64,000 nt of DNA from assembly GCA_022844125.1 (NCBI GenBank), contig JALHMI010000004.1, positions 1 through 64,000 of the forward strand, read 5' to 3'. Source of the stretch: Pirellulales bacterium (GTDB lineage Bacteria > Planctomycetota > Planctomycetia > Pirellulales > PALSA-1355). Position numbers and translations under genes: made by a program. The notes under the pieces are model-generated. The model did no database searches, was not told where the DNA came from, and was given only the letters and a program-made list of their open reading frames with translations. This document shows positions 1 through 7,872 of the stretch, in pieces (within the stretch, counting starts at the first letter, position 1; the number at the start of each line of letters is the position of its first letter).

Positions 1-204
1 GTCTATCGCTGGGGGACCGGGAGCCGGCACCTGTCCGGGATCAGCGACGGCAGCGCGCGGCCGCACCAGGCTCATTGGGATGCGCTCGGCCGGTTGCCGA
101 TCGAACGTGGCACGTTCACAATTCGCCCGCACTGGCGGCGGGACTACGCCTCGCTTGCGAATGCAGCAAGTGTACTGGTTTCGCATGACAACGCGAACGA
201 GTGA
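1..204 (+). CDS. 3' end of an unidentified protein (partial)
   Basis: An open frame runs from the first base of the window to a TGA at 202-204, giving the last 67 residues of a protein whose start lies outside. The tail is Arg/His/Trp rich, with HWDALGRLPIERGTF and IRPHWRRDYASLA as readable stretches. I recognise no family. The gene is convergent with the XRE regulator, and its stop codon lies inside a perfect palindrome that also contains the regulator's stop. Moderate confidence because only a fragment is visible. Confidence 0.45.
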   Translation, partial: VYRWGTGSRHLSGISDGSARPHQAHWDALGRLPIERGTFTIRPHWRRDYASLANAASVLVSHDNANE

Positions 205-218
205 CAACTAGTTGTCAC
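201..218. repeat. Perfect 18-bp palindrome spanning two convergent stop codons
   Basis: GTGACAACT is followed immediately by AGTTGTCAC, a perfect loopless palindrome. The TGA of the plus-strand gene (202-204) and the TCA, read as TGA on the minus strand (215-217), are placed symmetrically inside it. It could be a shared bidirectional termination element or a protein-binding site. There is no T tract, so it is not a classical intrinsic terminator. Confidence 0.6.
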
Positions 219-724
219 CGCACGTCGCATTGGACGTGGGTGACTGCGATCCTCTGATAGAGTAAGTCGACAAAACCGGTCAGTAGTTCGGACTGGCTAC
301 TTTCAAGCAATAAGGCGACCTTGCGATGCACGGCCCGTTTCTCGTCAATCGCAGCGATCACGCGCTCAGCACCGTCCGTGGTGAGCGCGCCGCCGGTGCC
401 GAAATGACTGTAGAGCTCTTCAAAGTCCGATTCCGTCCAGTCCACAAACCGCTTCGGGTTGCGAGCCACGATCGCATCCACCACGCCGTTCGTGTGCCGG
501 TTGAATCCACTGACGCGGGCCGCGGCAGGAAACTGGAACAGCTCGTCGGCCGAAACCCCCAGCCCAACCGCCAGCCGGTGCAGTGTCCGCGCGTGGGGCT
601 TGCCCGCTCCGTTGAGCGCCGCCTTGACCGTCCGTTCGTGCAAGCCCGACGCGCCCACCAAGGCGCGCAGCGTCATGCCGTTGCGGGCCATCAATCGCCG
701 GATATTGTGAGCGTAAGGATTCAT
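215..724 (-). CDS. XRE-family helix-turn-helix transcriptional regulator
   Basis: Predicted DNA-binding regulator of about 169 residues. Residues 5-60 form a typical XRE/Cro-C1 HTH: NIRRLMARNGMTLRALVGASGL, in which the first helix precedes the turn, then a recognition-helix region around HERTVKAALNG, and LHRLAVGLGVSADELF closing the domain. The C-terminal 100 residues match nothing I recognise and may mediate dimerisation. I prefer the ATG at 724 because the HTH begins immediately after it; an ATG at 778 would add 18 residues. A divergent promoter with an 11-bp direct repeat lies 60-110 bp upstream, so the protein may control itself and the next gene. This role is inferred from position only. 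Confidence 0.85.
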   Translation of the reverse strand: MNPYAHNIRRLMARNGMTLRALVGASGLHERTVKAALNGAGKPHARTLHRLAVGLGVSADELFQFPAAARVSGFNRHTNGVVDAIVARNPKRFVDWTESDFEELYSHFGTGGALTTDGAERVIAAIDEKRAVHRKVALLLESSQSELLTGFVDLLYQRIAVTHVQCDVR

Positions 725-784
725 GTCTCGCGGCTGGAGCGCCGGATGCCGGGTCGACCCTGTCAAGCAGAACAGCATTGCGCG

Positions 785-837
785 GTTGCTCTTGAGAGTG
801 CAGTTGCTCTTGACGGGGTAATGAACATATGTATACT
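785..837 (+). promoter_or_regulatory. Sigma70-like promoter overlapped by an 11-bp direct repeat
   Basis: TTGACG at 810-815 and TATACT at 832-837 are separated by 16 bp, close to the housekeeping consensus, and point to the gene starting at 953. GTTGCTCTTGA occurs twice, at 785-795 and 803-813, 18 bp apart; the second copy overlaps the -35 box. This is a plausible operator for the adjacent divergent XRE regulator. Confidence 0.5.
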
Positions 838-952
838 AATTCAGCGTCGCCCTGTCAATCTCGTTCCGGTCGTCGTCCGGCCCATGGCGTCCGATTTTCA
901 CTCTGCCCTGCGAGACTGCTGGCTGTCACCTCAAATCACCGGGAGCGACTGA

Positions 953-1363
953 ATGCATGCCGTTGATGATCGACCTCAGCAGATTCGGCCGTCCGCGGTG
1001 TTCCGCCTGTGGATCACCAGTTACCGGCAGTGGCGTCCCGAGCGTTGGTCTGACAGGCCGCCGCTGGCGACGGCGCTCGAGCCTGTTTCCGACGCGATTT
1101 ATTCAGCAGAGGATGCGCAGCTTTTTCTGGAGGGGTTCAATTCGCAGATGCTCCGCGACGAGCGCGAGCTGTGGGTGGTGGCCGTGCCTATCACGCTGCG
1201 CTTTGAGGGAGATTTGCGCCCCGGCGATGAGATTCGCGCTGACAGGATTCTTGCTGAGATTCGCGGCAGTGAGCGTGCACTTTCAAACGACGACGCAGCA
1301 AGTCTTGCCGCGGCAATTCAGCCAGACCAGGGATTCGCCCAATCACCCCACCGCTCAAGATAA
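953..1363 (+). CDS. Conserved-looking hypothetical protein
   Basis: A 136-residue protein with ATG at 953 preceded by GGGAG about 7 nt upstream, and a near-consensus promoter about 110 bp further up. The central segment (YSAEDAQLFLEGFNSQML, then VVAVPITLRFEGDLRPGDEI) looks like a small folded alpha/beta domain and has coding-like composition. Function is unknown. The last 46 bp overlap the convergent exonuclease gene. The Arg/Ala-rich end may mean the functional protein ends earlier or that the frame was extended by loss of a stop. Confidence 0.6.
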   Translation: MHAVDDRPQQIRPSAVFRLWITSYRQWRPERWSDRPPLATALEPVSDAIYSAEDAQLFLEGFNSQMLRDERELWVVAVPITLRFEGDLRPGDEIRADRILAEIRGSERALSNDDAASLAAAIQPDQGFAQSPHRSR

Positions 1364-2136
1364 GTCCGGTACGCGGCACTCTCGGCCGACTTCTTAATCA
1401 GCCATGACTTCGTCTGCGAGATCAGGCCCTGTTCTTCATCGAGCGAAATCAGTCCAAACATCACCCGCGTGCGAAGGAACACGAAGTACGTATCGAGCAC
1501 GTCGCAGCGGCAGTAGTCGTTGATTTCCGGCAGCTTGCCTTCGTTGTAGAGGTCCTGCACCATGAATCCCTGCACGTCCATTTTGCCGGGCTTGCCGAGC
1601 AGGTTCGCCGCCAGGTTCAGTCCGCCGGTGAAGCGCGTCGAGCCGAAGTTTGTCAGCACTTCCTGCAAGTCGATGTGCGCATCCATATTGTACCGGTTTC
1701 GGTACTGCTCAAAACTCTTCGCCGTGACGTTAAACCAGGCCGGCACGCTGATCCCGAAGCGGAACGCGTTCAGCTCCAACAGCGGAATATCAAACGTCCG
1801 GCCGTTGAAGCTCACCAAGGTCGGCCGGCGATACTTTTCCCAGCCGCGCCAGAAGTGTTCGGTGATCACGTGCGGCCGAAACTTGGGTTCGTCCAGCACC
1901 GAAATGTCGATCAGCCGATAGTCGCTCGCAATCTTGGCCACAGCCACCGAGATCGGCAGATGAAACGTATACGGAACGAAATCGCTCTCGTACTTCTCCA
2001 GCAGCTCGGCACGATACCGGGCAACCGCTTCCTCCGCGTTGAGCTTTTCGCCCGGATATCGAATCCGCGAAACGAGTTCGCCGTCGGCGATGCTTTCGAT
2101 GTCAAAAGCCAGATAGGTTACGCTGGGGTCGGCCAT
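1318..2136 (-). CDS. PolB-like 3'-5' exonuclease (DEDD superfamily)
   Basis: About 272 residues with an RNase H-like DEDD exonuclease fold. The first motif is FDIES (D12, E14), the second is in SFNGRTFDIPLL, and the third region is NDYCRCDVLDTYFVFLR near residue 210, where the Asp and Tyr fit the DEDDy type. This matches the stand-alone 'predicted 3'-5' exonuclease related to the PolB exonuclease domain' family, which is about this size and lacks a polymerase domain. It probably trims DNA in repair or replication; the substrate is not shown by sequence. I chose MADPSV at 2136 because the fold starts directly after it; an ATG at 2160 adds eight residues. Confidence 0.85.
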   Translation of the reverse strand: MADPSVTYLAFDIESIADGELVSRIRYPGEKLNAEEAVARYRAELLEKYESDFVPYTFHLPISVAVAKIASDYRLIDISVLDEPKFRPHVITEHFWRGWEKYRRPTLVSFNGRTFDIPLLELNAFRFGISVPAWFNVTAKSFEQYRNRYNMDAHIDLQEVLTNFGSTRFTGGLNLAANLLGKPGKMDVQGFMVQDLYNEGKLPEINDYCRCDVLDTYFVFLRTRVMFGLISLDEEQGLISQTKSWLIKKSAESAAYRTYLERWGDWANPWSG

Positions 2137-2304
2137 GCCGCGTCTTGCTCCGGGAGGCAATCCGTTGTGTTTCGCCCAACGTACCAGAAACTGGCTTGCC
2201 GCGCAAAGCCTTCGCCCCCCATGCGGACCGCACCGGGTCGTCGCCTCTCGGACGCCATGCTATAACGCAATCGCTGCACCTAACAAAGCAACACGTGGCT
2301 CAAT

Positions 2305-2634
2305 ATGGTCTTCAGCACTTCCCTTGCCGCCCGCGTTCGCCAGGCCATTGGTCAAAATCGAGCGAGCGAGGAGAAACGGATGTTCGGCGGTTTGGGATTT
2401 CTGCATCGCGGGAATCTGCTGGTCGCGATCTGGGGAACGAGCCTGATCGTCCGCGTCGGCGTTGAGCGCGCCGCCGAATTCCTCCGAGAGCCGTTCATCC
2501 GTCCTTTCGATGTCACGGGCAAACCGATGAAGGGCTGGATCGTCGTCGACGCCGAAGGCCTCGACACGGACGTGCAACTGGCCGAGTGGATCGAGCGCGC
2601 ACGCCAGTTTGTCGATAAGTTGCCGCCGAAATGA
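2305..2634 (+). CDS. TfoX N-terminal domain protein
   Basis: A 109-residue protein matching the stand-alone TfoX-N domain. It has an RMFGGLGFLHRGNLLVAI core, the typical 'MFGG-GF/Y-..G..fa.' signature, then a beta strand and the GWIVVDAEGLDTD segment followed by a C-terminal helix. In gamma-proteobacteria TfoX activates competence genes, but free-standing TfoX-N proteins are widespread and mostly uncharacterised, so no competence role is claimed. It is divergent from the exonuclease gene and convergent with the esterase, ending 5 bp from the esterase stop. Confidence 0.85.
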   Translation: MVFSTSLAARVRQAIGQNRASEEKRMFGGLGFLHRGNLLVAIWGTSLIVRVGVERAAEFLREPFIRPFDVTGKPMKGWIVVDAEGLDTDVQLAEWIERARQFVDKLPPK

Positions 2635-2639
2635 CCGAG

Positions 2640-3482
2640 CTACTTCGCAGGCTCTATCAACAGCAGCTCGCACGCTTCGCGGAACCAGCCGCTGTGCCAG
2701 TCATGTTTCCGCTCCGGCCCGTCGCGAAACACGTGCGGTATCTTGAGCCCGTCAAGCTGTTCGTGAGTCTTCAGATGGTCCTCTCGAAATCCGCCATAGC
2801 CGAGCAGGATCAGCCGCGTGGGCTCGGCGCGCAACAGCGCCGCACGATCCTCCAGAAGTCGCGACACCTGGTACTTGCGAAAGTTTTCCGCGCTGCCAAA
2901 GATCGGCCCCGATCCAAAGCGGCCCGGTTCGTTCATCTGCAGCGGAGCATCCCACGCGGCGGCCCGGCCGAAGATCTCCGGGTGCCGCAGCAGGAGCGAC
3001 CAGGCGCCCCAGCCCGACTTGCTGAATCCCACCAGCAACCGTCCGCCCGCGTCGGTTCGGGCAGGGTACTGCCGCTCGACAAACGGCAACACGCACTTGA
3101 GCAAGTGAGACTCCTGCCGAACGCCGCGCCCGCTGGGGTGGTCGGCATACCACGGAAGCTGTGCGAATGTCGGAGCCACGAAAATTGCGCCGAGCCGATT
3201 GGCCAGGTCGAGCCGCTCGGCTTCGAGGATTCCATCGCCGTACTTGTCGCCTGTGCCGGCCTCGACCGGGAGCACATATACCACCGGCAGCCGCTGTTCG
3301 CTTGCGCGCGAGCGGGGCTGCAGTACGCGAACCTGCACCGGTTCGCTCTGAAATTCTGCAACCAGCTTGTGAGCAACGATCCCTGGCGCGTTATCTTGAT
3401 CGACTTGGGTGGTCTCGTCCGCCACGCTCGCAGAGCACACACAAGCGACGATGAGCATTGCCGATGGAATAAGACGTTGCAT
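2640..3482 (-). CDS. Secreted alpha/beta-hydrolase (esterase-like)
   Basis: A 280-residue protein with an N-terminal signal peptide (hydrophobic core IPSAMLIVACVCSASVA, cleavage near residue 21). The remainder resembles the esterase D/feruloyl-esterase type of alpha/beta hydrolase. LPVVYVLPVE is the early strand, LVGFSKSGWGAW carries the nucleophile elbow G-x-S-x-S/G with Ser as likely nucleophile, and RKHDWHSGW near the C-terminus supplies the probable catalytic His. The elbow reads GFSKSG rather than GxSxG, which is seen in this group. Substrate unknown. It is divergent from pepT with an 86-bp gap. Confidence 0.75.
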   Translation of the reverse strand: MQRLIPSAMLIVACVCSASVADETTQVDQDNAPGIVAHKLVAEFQSEPVQVRVLQPRSRASEQRLPVVYVLPVEAGTGDKYGDGILEAERLDLANRLGAIFVAPTFAQLPWYADHPSGRGVRQESHLLKCVLPFVERQYPARTDAGGRLLVGFSKSGWGAWSLLLRHPEIFGRAAAWDAPLQMNEPGRFGSGPIFGSAENFRKYQVSRLLEDRAALLRAEPTRLILLGYGGFREDHLKTHEQLDGLKIPHVFRDGPERKHDWHSGWFREACELLLIEPAK

Positions 3483-3568
3483 AGCCGAAGATGGTAAGTC
3501 ATTCGGTCGTTGAATGCCACTTTTTCAAGACCTCGCGAAACCAACAGCCCAACCAAATGGATAGGACG

Positions 3569-4813
3569 ATGATCGACACGGACAGCTTGCTCCAAAGGTT
3601 TCTGCGGTACGTGCAGGTCGACACCACGGCGCGCGAAGGTCAGGACTGCTACCCAAGCTCGCCGGGACAGCTCGAACTCGGCCGGATGCTGCGTGACGAA
3701 CTCCTTGCCATCGGACTCCCTGACGCCGTGCAAACCCCCCTGGGCATCGTGCTGGCCACGCTTCCCGCCACGGTGAAACACAGCGCACCCACGATCGCCT
3801 GGAACTCGCACCTCGACACCTCGCCCGAAACCACCGGTGCAAACGTGCGCCCGCAGGTGATTCGCGATTACCGCGGTGGTGATATTGTGCTGCCCGCGAA
3901 TCCGGATGCCGTGATTCGCGTGAGCGACGATCCGGAGCTCAACGAGCTGATTGGCAAAACACTCATCACCACCGACGGCACCACGCTGCTGGGCGCGGAC
4001 GACAAGGCCGGCGTGGCTGTTATCATGCAATCCGTGGCCACGCTGATCGCGCATCCCGAGGTCCCGCACGGTCCGATTCGCGTCTGCTTCACCTGCGATG
4101 AAGAGATCGGCCACGGTGTGGATCACGTCGATCTGGCCGAACTGGGCGCCACGGTCTGCTACACGCTCGACGGTCAGGGCGCGGACGAAATTGACGTCGA
4201 GACGTTTTCCGCCGACCTGGCCACAGTCACGGTTCGCGGCGTGAACGTGCACCCCGCAATCGCCAAGGGGCGAATGGTGAACGCGGTGCGGGCCGTCGCC
4301 GGGTTTCTCAATCGCTTGCCGCGCGACATTCTCGCGCCCGAGGTGACTGCCGACCGCGAGGGCTTTCTCCATCCGTACACGATCGCTGGTGGCGTGGGCG
4401 AAGTGACATTGCGAGTTTTGCTCCGTGACTTCGACACCGCCCGGCTCGACGCGCAAGCCGATCTGCTCCGTCAGGCCGCCATCGAGACCGAACGAGAATT
4501 CCCCGGCACGCAGGTGCAGGTCGTTGTCTCGCCGCAGTATCGCAATATGGCCGAAGGCCTGTCGCGGGAGCCGCGCGCGGTCGACTTTGCCCGGCGTGCG
4601 GCAGAGCGACTCGGCCGAACGCCAAAGATGACGATCATCCGTGGCGGAACGGATGGCTCGCGGTTCACGGAACTCGGATTACCGACGCCAAACCTCTCGA
4701 CAGGTCAGCATCACTTGCATTCGCGCTTGGAGTGGGCCTGCCTGGAAGAAATGGAGATTGCCGCCCGAATGCTTATCGAACTAGCCCAACTGTGGGGCGG
4801 CGAGCGTGCCTAA
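3569..4813 (+). CDS. pepT: Peptidase T (tripeptide aminopeptidase, M20B)
   Basis: A dizinc cytosolic exopeptidase of the M20B family that removes the N-terminal residue from tripeptides. The 414 residues fit the family (E. coli PepT is 408). Metal and catalytic residues are visible: NSHLDT (H81, D83), LGADDKAG (D144), CDEEIGHG (E178/E179), the TLDGQGADEIDVE signature with D201, and the final His in GQHHLHSRLEW. GGTDGSRFTELGLPTPNLSTG is the conserved substrate-binding segment. ATG 3569 is preferred over in-frame upstream starts because AGGA lies just upstream and homologues start here. Confidence 0.95.
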   Translation: MIDTDSLLQRFLRYVQVDTTAREGQDCYPSSPGQLELGRMLRDELLAIGLPDAVQTPLGIVLATLPATVKHSAPTIAWNSHLDTSPETTGANVRPQVIRDYRGGDIVLPANPDAVIRVSDDPELNELIGKTLITTDGTTLLGADDKAGVAVIMQSVATLIAHPEVPHGPIRVCFTCDEEIGHGVDHVDLAELGATVCYTLDGQGADEIDVETFSADLATVTVRGVNVHPAIAKGRMVNAVRAVAGFLNRLPRDILAPEVTADREGFLHPYTIAGGVGEVTLRVLLRDFDTARLDAQADLLRQAAIETEREFPGTQVQVVVSPQYRNMAEGLSREPRAVDFARRAAERLGRTPKMTIIRGGTDGSRFTELGLPTPNLSTGQHHLHSRLEWACLEEMEIAARMLIELAQLWGGERA

Positions 4814-5081
4814 GTTCTCGCTGAATCAGAATTTTTGCTCACCGGGCCGCGCACGCTAGCGAACCGATGCTGGCGGTCGCAGCACGCACTTGTCGCTAGC
4901 AGATCTTCTCTCGGCGATGCAGCTAACCGTGCTGATCGCCAGCGGGTTCTGTGAACTTCTCTCTTACCGGGTGCCGAAATACTCCGAATAGCGGTGCATG
5001 GTCCCGGCGGTATAGAGCAGTTCGCTCCTTCGCGCTTGGCATCTCACCGCGGCCTCATCTCCGCAGTTCGAAAGAGGTTCC

Positions 5082-6068
5082 GTGGTGCCACGCCTCGCTA
5101 TCGTCATTTCCGCGGCCGGCAGTGTTGACGCGCTCGAAGCAACGCTCGTCTCGGTGCTCGAAAACCGTCCCGCCGGTTGCGAAGTGCTCGTCGCGCTTGC
5201 GCGACCTTATCCCGATCCGTACGACTTGAAGGACGAAGTGCGGTTTCTGACGCCGCCCAGGCGCACGTCCGCGGTCGCCGCGCTCAATCACGCGCTGGCC
5301 AGCGTTCAATCGCCGCTCGTTCACGTGCTGGCGGCCGGATGTGTCGTTGGCGAAGGTTGGACGGACGCCGCGCTCAGACACTTTTCGGATAAGCACGTCG
5401 CCGCGGTCGTCCCCTGGGTTTGGAATGCCGCCGAGCCAACGAAACTCCTCGCCGCGGGTATCGGCTACCATCGCAGCGGGCGGCGACACCTGGTGGGCCA
5501 TGGTGCTGCGGGAGACGGATACCAGTCGCCGGCCACCGTGATTGGCCCCGCCGCGTTTGCCGCGTTCTATCGCCAAACCGTGCTCGAGTTCCTCGGCGGA
5601 TTCAGCACGAAGCTCACCTTGCGGCAAGCGGATGCCGACCTGGCCCTGGCGGTCCGACACGCGGGATTCCGCATCGCCGTTGAGCGCGGGTCGAGCGTCA
5701 CGGCGCCGGCGGATGTTGACGCCCCGCTGGGCTCGCTTAGCGACGCGCTGGCCGAAGAGCGGCTGTTCTGGCGAAATCTGGAGAAAGCGTCGCTCGGCGC
5801 GCTGGTTTCCCACGCCGCGGTTGCGGCCTGGGACTGTGCGCGAGAATTGCCGCGGCCAAGTGCCTTGGCCCGCCTGGCCGGTCGAGCCTGGGCAAACCTC
5901 GAATTTGGCAGCCACGCCCGGCGCCGCCTGCGCCTCGCCGAACTCAAGACGCACGCGCTCAGCACTCCCGAGCGACCGAAGTGCCTGGAGAACATGCGCA
6001 TCGATACGTCACATCGCGCGCCCGGGCGAACCGAGCAGTCGCAGTCCGTTCGAACTCGAACCGGCTAG
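5082..6068 (+). CDS. Family 2 glycosyltransferase-like protein
   Basis: A 328-residue protein starting GTG at 5082 with AGAGG 5 nt upstream. The order is that of a GT-A/GT2 enzyme: LAIVISAAGSVDALEATLVSVLENRP (nucleotide-binding beta-alpha unit), AVAALNHALASVQSPLVHVLAAGC in place of the usual DxD strand, then a GPAAFAAFYRQTVLEFLGGF acceptor-site region and ADADLALAVRHAGFRI. The DxD itself is not clear (the strand reads LAAGCVV), so catalytic activity is uncertain and it may be a degenerate GT2 domain. The C-terminal 110 residues are Arg/Ala-rich helices. It is convergent with the next gene, 2 bp apart. Confidence 0.65.
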   Translation: MVPRLAIVISAAGSVDALEATLVSVLENRPAGCEVLVALARPYPDPYDLKDEVRFLTPPRRTSAVAALNHALASVQSPLVHVLAAGCVVGEGWTDAALRHFSDKHVAAVVPWVWNAAEPTKLLAAGIGYHRSGRRHLVGHGAAGDGYQSPATVIGPAAFAAFYRQTVLEFLGGFSTKLTLRQADADLALAVRHAGFRIAVERGSSVTAPADVDAPLGSLSDALAEERLFWRNLEKASLGALVSHAAVAAWDCARELPRPSALARLAGRAWANLEFGSHARRRLRLAELKTHALSTPERPKCLENMRIDTSHRAPGRTEQSQSVRTRTG

Positions 6069-6070
6069 CC

Positions 6071-7144
6071 TTAGGCTGCTTCGTCGTCGCTGAGTTGGCC
6101 CTTGCCGGGGAACACCAGTTCGCGCGTCGCGTGCAATAGCTTCACATCGTGCTCGCCCGGATGATCCGCGGCCAGCTTGGCTTCCAGTTGGGCCAGCAGG
6201 TGCTTGCCCTCCGGCCAGCGAACTTCCATCACGCGGCCGCACTCTTCCAACAGCTGATACACGCGAGCTCGGGTCACGCCCATCTTCTTGGCTTGCTGGC
6301 GAACGCTTTGTGGGCCGTCGTTGATGCCCAGTCGTCCCGCGCTCAACTGATAGATCGTGTCGCCGGCGTCGATCTGAATCTGATTGAGCAGCGGAATGGT
6401 CAGGTTCTCGCGAACCTCCTCGGGCGAGGGAACGCCGCCGTCCAGCAGGACCTTGGCAATCCAATCTTCAATCGGCTGCACGAACTTCGGTACGATCTTC
6501 AGTGCGAGGTGCGGGCTCGTGCCGGCGTTTTCCAGCATCTGATGGGCGACGTAAAACACTTCCAGGACCACGCGGACCCGCTTTTCGCCGTGCGTCTTGA
6601 GCTGGCGAATTTCGGCTACCGTGTGATTGACATAGAACTCCAGCGGCGTGTGCCAGATCACGGTCGGCAGTGCCTGGAGCGTGGGAGCCAGGCGACCGAG
6701 CTTCTCACGACCGACACCGTGTTCGACCACGGTCTCTCGCCATTGCGACCAAAGCGCCTCGGATACGATGGTCGGGTCAAAGCCGATGGCCTGTTTCCTC
6801 GGCTTTTCGCTCGCGGCTTTCTTGTCAGAGAGTTCCGCCAGGCCAAACGGCGCGGCCGGCGGGTGATCCTTGGTGGCCCGGGATAACAGCTTGACTAGCG
6901 AGCTGATTTTCTTCTGGCCGATGCCCGGAGTAGCCGACAGTTCCTCGAACGGTGTGGCCAGCAAATCCTTGATCGTGCGGCCCAGGAATGCCAACGGCAA
7001 GCGGCGGTCGTTGGGCAGCGCCCAGTAGGCTAGCGGCTTTTCCAGCCGATCGGCGAAGCGTTCGTCGAGCAGTGTCTTGCGCAGCGACTGAAAGCTGCTC
7101 ACGATTTTGTAATCTTCGACCGAAGTCACCTTATTCGTCTTCAT
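6071..7144 (-). CDS. Hypothetical protein with HhH-like and sigma-region-4-like segments
   Basis: About 357 residues from ATG 7144, chosen because a strong GGGAGGGAG ribosome-binding site lies about 8 nt upstream. Near residue 70 is a helix-hairpin-helix-like stretch (LSATPGIGQKKISSLVKLL). Near residue 290 is an HTH resembling sigma-70 region 4 (VRQQAKKMGVTRARVYQLLEE). The middle is mostly helical. This combination suggests a nucleic-acid-binding regulator, but I do not recognise a named family. The 728 bp upstream have no convincing gene, so a long regulated leader is possible. Confidence 0.75.
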   Translation of the reverse strand: MKTNKVTSVEDYKIVSSFQSLRKTLLDERFADRLEKPLAYWALPNDRRLPLAFLGRTIKDLLATPFEELSATPGIGQKKISSLVKLLSRATKDHPPAAPFGLAELSDKKAASEKPRKQAIGFDPTIVSEALWSQWRETVVEHGVGREKLGRLAPTLQALPTVIWHTPLEFYVNHTVAEIRQLKTHGEKRVRVVLEVFYVAHQMLENAGTSPHLALKIVPKFVQPIEDWIAKVLLDGGVPSPEEVRENLTIPLLNQIQIDAGDTIYQLSAGRLGINDGPQSVRQQAKKMGVTRARVYQLLEECGRVMEVRWPEGKHLLAQLEAKLAADHPGEHDVKLLHATRELVFPGKGQLSDDEAA

Positions 7145-7872
7145 GCATTTAACTCCCTCCCGCGACTCCCAGAATGGTTGCGGGAAATTAGTGGCCGACG
7201 TTCCATTGCCGCGCCAAAGCTTGTGCCTCAACTCTGTGGTTCATGCAGTGCGGAGAATCATCCGACTTCACGTCTGCATGTGCCGCACCCCACGAGGATG
7301 CGGACACGGGCGGACCATCACACCGACAGCTCCAGCCAAGGCACCCAGTCGGGTGTCCAGGCGAAACCGTTGATTGTTGTGGAAGCCGGAAAACTAAAAA
7401 ATTATGGCTACTAAGGCGGGGGGCGCTGTGCTTCGTCGCGGTGGGAATTCCGTTGCAGTGCTGGGAGTCATTCCTCGTTCCCGACCGACCCCTCGCTGTT
7501 AAATCTTCTTTACGAAGATTTCTTGCTTTCTGTTCGAAACCACTCAAACAAAAAACTAAGAGCTGGTGGTCGTTCTGCACCCATCGGAGGTTGCAGCTGC
7601 CCATTGCGCGGGCGTCTGCGCCGAGCCACCCGCAAGCGGCTGCAACCAACATGAACGCGTAAGCATTCTCACCATATGCCCCTGAGTCGTCAAGATAACC
7701 GACCCGCGCAAGATTCACCCCGCCACCCCCAACGTACGTTTAACCATCGATCTAGCAAAAGCTTACGTCCAGGACTGGACATGCTATTGCGCACTTAAAT
7801 TGCGCAAATTACCAATTTTGGCGGCTTGACTAATGCGCACCAGCGCAAATGTCCAGTCCGCGATGCCGCCCT
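7145..7872. other. Long non-coding interval with two inverted repeats
   Basis: There is no open frame with protein-like composition. It holds the promoter and leader of the minus-strand gene starting at 7144. AAATCTTC (7501-7508) and GAAGATTT (7514-7521) form an 8-bp stem with a 5-nt loop in locally AT-rich DNA. A larger palindromic element sits at 7772-7859. Base composition is visibly lower in GC than the flanking genes. Confidence 0.5.
7772..7859. repeat. 88-bp element with 11-bp perfect terminal inverted repeats
   Basis: GGACTGGACAT (7772-7782) and its exact reverse complement ATGTCCAGTCC (7849-7859) bound an AT-richer core. The core contains TTGCGCA (7787-7793) and TGCGCAA (7801-7807), a second 7-bp inverted repeat, plus further GCGCA motifs. 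It lies 14 bp past the stop of the MBL-fold gene. It may be a terminator-like structure, a regulator site or a MITE-like remnant; no flanking target duplication is evident. Confidence 0.5.

Noticed and set aside
2933-4456. A 507-codon open frame on the minus strand spanning esterase and pepT
   Set aside because: It overlaps two well-supported genes in a wrong frame and shows no protein features.
7188-7718. A 176-codon open frame on the minus strand
   Set aside because: The composition is poor and patternless and there is no ribosome site; it falls in the AT-richer gap that otherwise looks non-coding.
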